Origin: Ruminococcus sp.
GTDB taxonomy: Bacteria > Bacillota > Clostridia > Oscillospirales > Ruminococcaceae
Direction: 5' to 3'
DNA: 64,000 bases
Assembly (NCBI GenBank): GCA_021199375.1
Contig: JAJQIB010000009.1
Span: 23,192 to 87,191 of the forward strand
This document shows positions 25,461 through 33,359 of the stretch, piece after piece; positions within the stretch are counted from its first letter, which is position 1, and each line of letters starts with the position of its first letter. The notes beneath the pieces were generated by a model. That model was not told the DNA's origin and did no database searches. It worked only from the letters and a program-made list of their open reading frames with translations. A program made the position numbers and the translations under genes.

Positions 25461-27065
25461 ATGTATCAGGCTTTGTACAGAAAATGGCGTCCTAAGTCGT
25501 TTGACGACGTGGTTTCACAGCCGCATATCACAGCTGCCTTAAAAAACCAAATTGCTGCCGGAAAGACGGCGCATGCTTATCTGTTTACCGGCTCAAGAGG
25601 AACCGGCAAAACCACCTGTGCGAGAATTTTCGCTAAGGCGATAAACTGCTTGAGCTCAACTGACGGTGAGCCTTGCCTTCAATGCGATATCTGTCGAGAT
25701 GCCGAAAATGGAGCTCTTCCCGATATAATCGAGATTGATGCCGCATCAAATTCGAGCGTCAATGACATTCGTGAGCTTCGTGAGGGTGTTATGTACACTC
25801 CTGAGGTTTGTAGGTACAAGGTCTACATCATAGACGAGGTGCATATGCTCTCGGCGGGAGCGTTTAATGCTCTTTTAAAAACTATGGAGGAGCCCCCTCC
25901 GCACGTAAAATTTATACTTGCTACCACAGAGGTTCATAAGGTTCCTGAAACGATAATTTCACGCTGTCAGCACTTTGACTTTAACCGCATAAGAAGTGAG
26001 GATATTATATCAAGGCTTAAATTTATCGCAGACCAAGAGAGGTTTGAGCTTCACGACGATGCTGCGGATATGATAGCAAGACTTTCGGATGGCGGTATGA
26101 GAGATGCTCTTTCGCTTTTAGACAGATGCTCGGCATACTCTGATAACATAACACTAGAAATAGTTTCGAATGCCGCAGGTATCGCAGGGCGTGATTATCT
26201 GTTTGAGCTGCTTGAAAGCATAGCAAATCGGGATACAGCAGGAGCTATTGCGAAAATAGACGAGCTGCACGGAAAATCAAAGGATTTAAAAACACTTTGC
26301 GGCGAGCTTCTTACGATGATGAGAAACCTTATGCTTATAAAATCCACCGACTCGGCAAGAGAGCTTATAGCCTGCCTTCCGGAGGAGTTTGAGAGGCTTA
26401 CTCAGATTGCATCAACGCTTACGCTAGACAGAATTTTTGAGTGCATCACGCTGCTTCAGCAATCGAGCGAGCGCTTTGCAAGAGCGACCGACAAACGAAT
26501 TGAGTTTGAGATGTGTATGGTTCAGCTTTGCTCGGTGAGGTCAAGTCCGGCTCAGCGAGGAGTGTCAAATGCAAGCGAGGAGGAAATTGAACAGCTGCGC
26601 CGTCAGATAAACAAATTATCGGCAGCAGTATCGAGCGGTACAGCGAGCGTTCAAGGCAGTGCGCCCAAAAGCGCCACGTCCGGCAATGCGCCAAGACCTC
26701 AAAAGCCTAAAAAATGGATTGACCCAAAAAGCGTCACACCGCTAAAGGAATGGCAGGAAATATTAGAAACTATACAAAAGCGCGCTCCAGGAATTGCGGC
26801 GTATCTTAAAAATTCGAGCGCGTGCATAGAGGGCGACACCTTCTGTGTAATTGTCGAGAAGGATTTCTTTATCAAGAAGTTTAAAGAATCAAACGACAGT
26901 GCGCTCTTAAAGGAAGTTGTAAATAACTATTACGGAAAGGACTTCGGCTTCAGACTTTACCCCGCGACCTCAGTCGAAATAAAGGATCGAGAGCAGCCGC
27001 TAAACGAGCTGCTTGAGCGGGCAAAAAGCATGAATATCGAGGTTGAGATAAAAAATAAGGAGTAA
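25461..27065 (+). CDS. dnaX: DNA polymerase III gamma/tau subunit
   Basis: A 534-residue clamp-loader ATPase. P-loop GSRGTGKTT, zinc site CLQCDICRDAENG with an earlier Cys, Walker B IIDEVHMLS and sensor FILATTE are present. The C-terminal part after about residue 365 is Ser/Pro/Lys-rich, followed by a small tau-type domain. An A6 run at 26709-26714 is followed by a TGA in the -1 frame after two codons, so a shorter gamma-like form is conceivable. It leads the classic dnaX-ybaB-recR operon. Confidence 0.95.
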   Translation: MYQALYRKWRPKSFDDVVSQPHITAALKNQIAAGKTAHAYLFTGSRGTGKTTCARIFAKAINCLSSTDGEPCLQCDICRDAENGALPDIIEIDAASNSSVNDIRELREGVMYTPEVCRYKVYIIDEVHMLSAGAFNALLKTMEEPPPHVKFILATTEVHKVPETIISRCQHFDFNRIRSEDIISRLKFIADQERFELHDDAADMIARLSDGGMRDALSLLDRCSAYSDNITLEIVSNAAGIAGRDYLFELLESIANRDTAGAIAKIDELHGKSKDLKTLCGELLTMMRNLMLIKSTDSARELIACLPEEFERLTQIASTLTLDRIFECITLLQQSSERFARATDKRIEFEMCMVQLCSVRSSPAQRGVSNASEEEIEQLRRQINKLSAAVSSGTASVQGSAPKSATSGNAPRPQKPKKWIDPKSVTPLKEWQEILETIQKRAPGIAAYLKNSSACIEGDTFCVIVEKDFFIKKFKESNDSALLKEVVNNYYGKDFGFRLYPATSVEIKDREQPLNELLERAKSMNIEVEIKNKE

Positions 27066-27072
27066 TTTAAAA

Positions 27073-27423
27073 ATGAAAGCAAGATTACCACAAGGAATGA
27101 ACAGAGGCGGTTCGGGAAATATGAACCAGATGCTTAAGCAGGCTCAGCAGATGCAGGACAAGATTACTGCTCTTCAAGAGGATTTAGAGCAAAGAGAATT
27201 TTCAGCATCTGTAGGCGGCGGAGCTGTTGATATTACAATTAACGGCAAGCGTGAGGTGCTAACCCTTAACATCAAGCCTGAGGTTGTAGACCCTGAGGAT
27301 GTAGAGATGCTTCAGGATCTCATCATGAGCGCATTCAACGAGGCTGTACACAATTTGGATGAGGTTAGCGATGCTGAAATGAGCGAGCTTACAGGAGGAG
27401 TTTCCTTCCCAGGACTGTTTTAA
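27073..27423 (+). CDS. YbaB/EbfC nucleoid-associated protein
   Basis: A 116-residue protein of the YbaB/EbfC family with MLKQAQQMQDKITALQEDLE, the beta sheet VGGGAVDITINGKREVLTLN, and a C-terminal helix. Family members bind DNA as dimers; the exact role is not settled. It stands between dnaX and recR as usual, 3 bases from recR. Confidence 0.93.
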   Translation: MKARLPQGMNRGGSGNMNQMLKQAQQMQDKITALQEDLEQREFSASVGGGAVDITINGKREVLTLNIKPEVVDPEDVEMLQDLIMSAFNEAVHNLDEVSDAEMSELTGGVSFPGLF

Positions 27424-27426
27424 GCT

Positions 27427-28026
27427 ATGGACAACACAAAAGCACTTCCCCTTGTCGAGCTTACCGAGCAGTTTGCAAAGCTTCCGGGAATCGGCAAAAA
27501 ATCCGCAGAGCGTCTTGCATATCACGTTATGGGCATGACAGACAGCGAGGTCAAAGCATTTTGTGATGCGTTAAATAAGGCGCATAATAATGTGCATTGC
27601 TGCAGGGTATGTCAAAACCTCACCGAAAATGAGCTTTGCCCTATCTGTGCGGACAATCTTAGAGATCACAACACAATTTGCGTGGTTGAAACGCCTAAGG
27701 ACATAACGGCGTTTGAGCGAACTCGTGAATACAAGGGAGTTTACCATGTGCTTCACGGACTAATATCGCCTATTGATAATGTGACTCCTGACAAGCTCAA
27801 GATAAAGGAGCTGCTCGCACGCATAGGTGATGACACAAATGAGGTTATAATGGCTACAAACCCAACGGTTGAGGGAGAGGCTACGGCTATGTACATCTCA
27901 AAGCTTTTAAAGCCGCTCGGCGTAAGGGTGACACGCCTTGCCTTTGGACTGCCGGTGGGCGGCACACTCGAATATGCCGACGAGATAACGCTATTTAAGG
28001 CACTCGAAAATCGAAACGAAATTTAA
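27427..28026 (+). CDS. recR: Recombination protein RecR
   Basis: A 199-residue RecR. It has the helix-hairpin-helix FAKLPGIGKKSAERLAYHV, the zinc finger CRVCQNLTENELCPIC, and the TOPRIM region VVETPKDITAFERT. It works with RecF/RecO to load RecA at gaps. It is the last gene of the operon and is followed by a terminator. Confidence 0.96.
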   Translation: MDNTKALPLVELTEQFAKLPGIGKKSAERLAYHVMGMTDSEVKAFCDALNKAHNNVHCCRVCQNLTENELCPICADNLRDHNTICVVETPKDITAFERTREYKGVYHVLHGLISPIDNVTPDKLKIKELLARIGDDTNEVIMATNPTVEGEATAMYISKLLKPLGVRVTRLAFGLPVGGTLEYADEITLFKALENRNEI

Positions 28027-28032
28027 TACCTA

Positions 28033-28065
28033 AAAGCCCCGCACGAATTTTTCATGCGGGGCTTT
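28033..28065. terminator. Terminator after recR, shared with the convergent gene
   Basis: AAAGCCCCGCA and TGCGGGGCTTT form a strong stem with A- and T-rich ends, between convergent genes. Confidence 0.85.
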
Positions 28066-28075
28066 GCTATTAAGG

Positions 28076-30409
28076 TTAAGCCTGGGACTGCTTCATAATA
28101 CTCTTTTTGTGCTTTTTTTGCTCGTACAGCAGTGCGTCAGCATGGCTTAAAAGCTCACCGATTTCAACATTTTCGGTGCATCTAAACGGATAAACTCCAA
28201 TGCTTGTATGAACAATATACGGCTTGTCGTTGGCGTATGCTAGGTTATACTCCTCGGATACCTTTTCGATATGCTCACGAAGTGATGGAATGGAAATCAA
28301 CTTGTCCAAAAATGCACAAACTACAAGCTCGTCTCCGCCGATTCTTCCGACAATCTCCTCAAAATCAAACGCACTCTTTAGGATGTTTGCCGCACTCTTT
28401 ATTGCGAAATCGCCCTCTTCATGACCGAAACAGTCATTAATCTGTTTTAAGTCGTCAAGGTCTGCTAAAACCATGATGGCAGGCTTGCCGTAAAGAGATT
28501 CATCCTTTAGTCTCTTACGTACCTCCTCGAAAAATCCACGGCGGTTGTAGCAGCCTGTAAGCTCATCCTGCTTTGAAAGCTCGCTCAAAAGCTGATTGTT
28601 CTCCTTAATCTCGATAAGGCTCTGATTTAGCTGCAGCTGAGTTTTTGCCTCACGCTTCATGAGCGTGATTATCTTTAGCGCAGCACAAAGCTGTACTGTT
28701 ACTGACTGAATATAGTGAAAATACTCATGCTCAATTTCGCACATAAGCAAACCATAATGCTCTTCATTTGAGAAAAGCGGTGACACTACCATTGAATAGC
28801 GTCTATCCTCTATCATAAAGCGATTGTTAAAAAGCTCATTTGGATGAATAGTTTGCTCACCTGAAGGAACTGTTATTGCATCGGATCCGTTATGATAGGC
28901 TTTAAGCTGCATATCAGGAAATTCCCACCTGTCGCTCTTGCGATTTATAACAGCAGGCTCATAGCTAAACAGATAGCTCGAAATCATGTGAAGTCGTGTG
29001 AGCTTATCTATAACCGATTGATATGCTCGGTCATCGTAAGCCTCAAATACAAGCATATCTCGGGTTATAGAATTTGTCTGCCAGGTCAGTGCGTAGTTAT
29101 CGTCAAGCTTATCCTTACAGTAGGAGGCGTTTTGCTCGGCTATAATCTTATAAATGCGAATAAAGAGCTTATTGAGCAAAAGCTGGTCATCATGACTTTC
29201 AAGCTTGGGAGTGTACTGCTGATGAATGTACTCAATTGCAGCATATAAGCTGTCAATGTTTACATAGCGGAAAAACTGCTCATCCAGCAGCTCATCAAGC
29301 GTGTTAAGAACGCTGTCTCTTTTTTGCTCATCGTCCATATTGTTCTCGGACACATAGTCATTTATTTCAAGAATGAGCTTGATGATATCAGATCTAAGCT
29401 CCTCGGTAACCTCGCTTGAGCGGTATTTGTTTAGCAGAAAATCGCTTATCTCATTGGCAAATTGCTCGGTTTCATCCGTCACACTCTTAAATGTAATAGA
29501 TTTCAGTCGGGGATTTCCCTTACATCCGCAGGAGTTTCTGCAAACCATAGCTGAGGGCATACGATCATTTTCTAGGACACCGTTATTCACATAATTTACC
29601 GCCTCGATTAGCGCACGATAGCCAAGCTCTGAGGCATCCGCCTTTACTGTAGTTAGATGAGGAACAATCTCCTCTGCTACAGGGTCATCATCAAAGCCGG
29701 TAACAAAGATATCCTTTCCGGGCTTAATACCACGCTGCTCCATAACCTGATAGCCTGCTAAAGCCATCTGGTCATTTGCAAAAACTATGGCATCTAAATC
29801 AGACGCACGGTCAAGCAAATCCTCAACAGCCTTTGTTGCGTACTTTGAGAAGTTTCCGTAGGTCACAAGCCTTGGGTCATATCCGAGTCCTGACGCTTCC
29901 ATAACATCGCGATATACCTCTAGTCGTTCGTTCGCATCATCGCTTGTTTCGGGTCCGCTTACAAATCCGATTTTTTTGCAGCCATGAACATCTATCAGAT
30001 GATTTATGACATCTGACAGTCCGGTTTTATTGTCAATAGATATACACGGATATCCATCTACATTTGCAGTAATTGTAATTACAGGAGTGCCCTTAAATTT
30101 CTTCAAAAACTCCGCCTTGTGCTCCTTATCAAGGTGACTTCCTATTGTGCCGATTAGCACCAGCAGCAAATCAAACTTGCACACAGTGGGCAGGTCAAAA
30201 AGGGTATTATATTGATATTCGTACTCTGTACGGAGCTTATCGGCATAAACTCCATCGATATACCGTCCGGGGAAAATTACGAGGTTTACATCCGCCTGCT
30301 CAGCGGCTATCATTGCTCCCTCGCATACAGCGTCATCAAAATCGTCCTCAAGATGACTTACAAGCAGACCGACCTGAAGCCTTCTGCGAGCAATTGCATT
30401 TTCGTCCAT
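28076..30409 (-). CDS. LacI-type sensor fused to GGDEF (diguanylate cyclase)
   Basis: A 777-residue cytoplasmic protein. Residues about 10-295 look like the ligand-binding half of LacI/GalR regulators (VGLLVSHLEDDFDDAVCEG, IDVHGCKKIGFVSGPETSDD, DAIVFANDQMALAGY, VTGFDDDPVAEEI) but the DNA-binding helix-turn-helix is missing. A middle part (about 320-610) is of unknown fold. The C-terminal GGDEF domain has DELTGCYNRRGF and RIGGDELVV; the motif is GGDEL and there is no RxxD inhibition site. It likely makes cyclic-di-GMP in response to a small molecule, perhaps a sugar. ATG 30409 follows GGAGG. It is 56 bases after the EAL gene, likely in one transcript. Confidence 0.85.
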   Translation of the reverse strand: MDENAIARRRLQVGLLVSHLEDDFDDAVCEGAMIAAEQADVNLVIFPGRYIDGVYADKLRTEYEYQYNTLFDLPTVCKFDLLLVLIGTIGSHLDKEHKAEFLKKFKGTPVITITANVDGYPCISIDNKTGLSDVINHLIDVHGCKKIGFVSGPETSDDANERLEVYRDVMEASGLGYDPRLVTYGNFSKYATKAVEDLLDRASDLDAIVFANDQMALAGYQVMEQRGIKPGKDIFVTGFDDDPVAEEIVPHLTTVKADASELGYRALIEAVNYVNNGVLENDRMPSAMVCRNSCGCKGNPRLKSITFKSVTDETEQFANEISDFLLNKYRSSEVTEELRSDIIKLILEINDYVSENNMDDEQKRDSVLNTLDELLDEQFFRYVNIDSLYAAIEYIHQQYTPKLESHDDQLLLNKLFIRIYKIIAEQNASYCKDKLDDNYALTWQTNSITRDMLVFEAYDDRAYQSVIDKLTRLHMISSYLFSYEPAVINRKSDRWEFPDMQLKAYHNGSDAITVPSGEQTIHPNELFNNRFMIEDRRYSMVVSPLFSNEEHYGLLMCEIEHEYFHYIQSVTVQLCAALKIITLMKREAKTQLQLNQSLIEIKENNQLLSELSKQDELTGCYNRRGFFEEVRKRLKDESLYGKPAIMVLADLDDLKQINDCFGHEEGDFAIKSAANILKSAFDFEEIVGRIGGDELVVCAFLDKLISIPSLREHIEKVSEEYNLAYANDKPYIVHTSIGVYPFRCTENVEIGELLSHADALLYEQKKHKKSIMKQSQA

Positions 30410-30465
30410 AACAAATCCTCCAAAAACGTTTTTTGGCTTTCGCCTGTTAAACCGTTCCACGGTGA

Positions 30466-33057
30466 TTATTCATTGATTTTAATATCCTGACTTCCACGTA
30501 CATAGGTAAGCTGTCCGTTAGGACTTCCTGCGCCAAATCCGTTTCCTGTCAGGAATGTAATGATAAGATCGGTGTCTATAAGCGACACGGTTCCATCGCC
30601 GGTCTTGTCGCCTACTCCCGTCACGGTGCCGCCCTCGGCATAAAGATTTAGCTTAGTGTTGTCGGTATGACAGTTTGTGGTGCCTCCTGATGTGCCCACG
30701 CAAAGTATATTCTTTCCTCGCATTGACACGTTTATCTGAGCATGCTCTATGTCAATCTGCGCATCCTTGCCATCAAGTGTACCTATTGCACAAAGTCTGT
30801 TGCCGGAGCAGGTGCAGTTGTACTCAATATCGCACATACTGACATTTGCCTTGCCGTTATATGAACCGATTCCTACAGCATTTGCCGAAGAAATATCGAT
30901 GCTCAGCTTACAATCACGGATATCGATAAGCGTATCATCGCTTACACTTCCGACACCAAGACAGTTTCCGCCAAAGCAGGAGAGCTTTATATCACCGGAG
31001 GTGATTTTTATGCTGCCGTTTTTGCCGCCGCCAATCGCCACACATTTTTCTCCGCTTGCGGTGATATTAAGCTTGCCGTTCATACTAAGAATAATATTTC
31101 CGAAGCTGCGTCCGCTTTCATTTCCTATAGCAAAGCAGTCGTTATACTCAGGTGTGATGGTTAGACTTCCCGCTCCGCTGAGCTTGAGGAAGGCGTCACG
31201 TGGAACAAATATTCCACAGTGCTTTATCTCATTTACTCCCTCGCACGAAAGCTCAACCCTGCTTGCAACACCAAGCTTTATTGCCGAAAGAGTATCATTT
31301 GAATCTATCAGGATATTTCTAAGAACTATCTTGCACTCAGCCTTATCCTTTATTGTAAGAGTGATTCTTAATGCCTGCTCACGGTTTCCCTCAACGGTAT
31401 ACTCTCCGTCAGTGAAGAAAACATCGGTGTATTTTTCGAGCGCCAGCTGCTCAAGATTTATATTCTCGCCCGTCTGAGCATGATAGATTTTTTGAACGCT
31501 TCCTGACACCTCAAGATTTTTTCTGACAATTTGGGCCTTAATGTTATCAGCAATTTCGTTTACAAGCACAGGCTTTGGTCTTGAGATGTAAAAGCCCTGA
31601 AGCAGGTCAACTCCCATTGAGATAACCGTTTCCATTTCCTCACGCGTTTCAACGCCCTCAGCTAGGGCTATGTATCCGCTTGCATGAAGAAAATCGATGA
31701 TTCCCGAAACTATCTTTTGAGTCTTGTGATTGCTGTCAATTCCCGCTATTAACGAACGATCGATTTTTACGTAGTCAGGATTGTACCTTAAAAGATTTGA
31801 GGTGTTTGAATATCCTGTGCCGTAATCGTCAATAGCAAGCTGCATATTTTCATTTCCGAGACGGTGCTTAATCCGGTCAAGCCGCTGATCTGAAACCTCA
31901 GTCTGCTCGGTAAACTCAATTACCACCTTACCCATAAGCTCGCCGTATGTATCCTTTATCACCGCAAAGTCCTCATCACTAAGCAGCTGTGAGGATATAG
32001 CATTTATAAACAGCTTACGATTTTCAAAAAAGCTCTGATTTTCACTTAGCTTTGATATAGTATTGCTTATTGTTGCAAGCTCAATATCATAAAGCCTTCC
32101 GTATCTTTCAGCGAGATCTAGTATCTCAAGTGGATTTAAGCCTATAGTTGAATCGGTTCGCATAAGTGCTTCATAGGCTTCAATTTCGCCCGACCGTGCG
32201 CTTACAATCGGCTGAAAATGATAGAGAAAGAGATTCTTGTCGATAAGCAATGAAAATTTTCTGACATCATTGTAATCGTTTTTACGTGCCTCATAAAGCT
32301 CAGGCGAAAAGCATTCGGTTCCTACGCCCTTTGATATAGCCTCGTATAGTGCAAAGCTTGCGGAATGCATGCGCTGTGCGGGAAGGTTGCTTGTGCAGCT
32401 GATTCCTATTGTTGCGCTCATAAAATGCCTAGAGCTTACCTCAGCTCCAAACTCGTCGACAATTGAGCATTTCTCAACCACCTGTCTGAGATCTTCAGCA
32501 AGCTTTAGTGCATCGCCCGAAAAGTCGGGGACATAAACCCATATTTCTTCAGCTGTATGAGCTGAAAGCTGTGCGCTTTTTGGAAGAGCGCCCTGCATGG
32601 CGTTTACCGCACTGCAAATGCACATATCTCTTTCGACTCCCCTGCCTGTGCCATCAAGCTTAACAAGCATAAGCACACCGGGAGCTTCGTACTGAGTCAT
32701 TTTTTGGATAAGCTGCGTTTGTGTACGTAGTGACAAAAGCTGAGATACTGCTGTAGAATCAGCCTCCTCAATGCTTACAAAGCCTGCTGTTATGTCGCTG
32801 TCATCATCATCCAAAATATATAGTATAACAGGTACACCCTGAACTGAAAAATCGTCCGCTCGCTTTAATATCTCAATGATTTCATCATAACCAGGTATCT
32901 GCTTAAAGCCCATTAAGTGCCATGCGTTACAGTCAAAAAACACCTCTTTAGTGCTGTGCCTTACCATGAACGCACCAACATGAGAATTCTTTTGCGTAAG
33001 TGGCTCCCACACGCTTCCGAATATTCTATTCCATGCTTTATCTTCGTTTATTTTCAA
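30466..33057 (-). CDS. EAL phosphodiesterase fused to C-terminal beta-helix-like repeats
   Basis: An 863-residue protein without signal peptide or membrane helix. Residues about 100-260 resemble a degenerate GGDEF without the motif. Residues about 275-507 are an EAL domain with all key residues: EALMR, INAIS, IEFTE, DDYGTGYSN, VKIDRS, AEGVET and LLQGFYISRP, so cyclic-di-GMP hydrolysis is likely. Residues about 545-863 are glycine-rich repeats of about 25-30 residues (for example GKLNITASGEKCVAIGGG), like the beta-helix of surface proteins. The start is TTG 33057: it follows GATGGTGA, and the ATGs further upstream lie in or before the promoter at 33121-33149. Confidence 0.85.
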   Translation of the reverse strand: MKINEDKAWNRIFGSVWEPLTQKNSHVGAFMVRHSTKEVFFDCNAWHLMGFKQIPGYDEIIEILKRADDFSVQGVPVILYILDDDDSDITAGFVSIEEADSTAVSQLLSLRTQTQLIQKMTQYEAPGVLMLVKLDGTGRGVERDMCICSAVNAMQGALPKSAQLSAHTAEEIWVYVPDFSGDALKLAEDLRQVVEKCSIVDEFGAEVSSRHFMSATIGISCTSNLPAQRMHSASFALYEAISKGVGTECFSPELYEARKNDYNDVRKFSLLIDKNLFLYHFQPIVSARSGEIEAYEALMRTDSTIGLNPLEILDLAERYGRLYDIELATISNTISKLSENQSFFENRKLFINAISSQLLSDEDFAVIKDTYGELMGKVVIEFTEQTEVSDQRLDRIKHRLGNENMQLAIDDYGTGYSNTSNLLRYNPDYVKIDRSLIAGIDSNHKTQKIVSGIIDFLHASGYIALAEGVETREEMETVISMGVDLLQGFYISRPKPVLVNEIADNIKAQIVRKNLEVSGSVQKIYHAQTGENINLEQLALEKYTDVFFTDGEYTVEGNREQALRITLTIKDKAECKIVLRNILIDSNDTLSAIKLGVASRVELSCEGVNEIKHCGIFVPRDAFLKLSGAGSLTITPEYNDCFAIGNESGRSFGNIILSMNGKLNITASGEKCVAIGGGKNGSIKITSGDIKLSCFGGNCLGVGSVSDDTLIDIRDCKLSIDISSANAVGIGSYNGKANVSMCDIEYNCTCSGNRLCAIGTLDGKDAQIDIEHAQINVSMRGKNILCVGTSGGTTNCHTDNTKLNLYAEGGTVTGVGDKTGDGTVSLIDTDLIITFLTGNGFGAGSPNGQLTYVRGSQDIKINE

Positions 33058-33120
33058 TTGTTCACCATCTCTTTTCGTGCCTATCAGTGAATTTACAATG
33101 TTTCTAATAACACTACTATA

Positions 33121-33149
33121 ATTATACCATCTCATTTTGTAAATGTCAA
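33121..33149 (-). promoter_or_regulatory. Promoter of the EAL gene
   Basis: A perfect TTGACA-N17-TATAAT on the minus strand. Its start of transcription, about 33113, rules out the in-frame ATGs at 33171 and 33135 and supports TTG 33057. Confidence 0.88.
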
Positions 33150-33240
33150 TAGGGATTTTTGATATATTCACAAAACAGAGCGAAAAATATTTAAAAATTT
33201 AGCTGTTTTCACATGCAGGTGATTAAAAAGCCTTTTTAAG

Positions 33241-33255
33241 AAGGACATTGTCCTT
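33241..33255. repeat. Short inverted repeat before the lipoprotein promoter
   Basis: AAGGAC and GTCCTT surround three bases; it lies about 25 bases before the -35 at 33280 and might be an operator. Confidence 0.35.
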
Positions 33256-33279
33256 TACAAAGACTATACTTTTGTCTAG

Positions 33280-33309
33280 TTGACATGGATAATTATAGTA
33301 TGGTAAAAT
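33280..33309 (+). promoter_or_regulatory. Promoter of the large lipoprotein
   Basis: TTGACA and TAAAAT are 18 bases apart, divergent from the EAL promoter. Confidence 0.75.
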
Positions 33310-33359
33310 ATATTAAACATTAATCCTTTTAAAAATATGATTGAGAATAGGTGAGGTAC

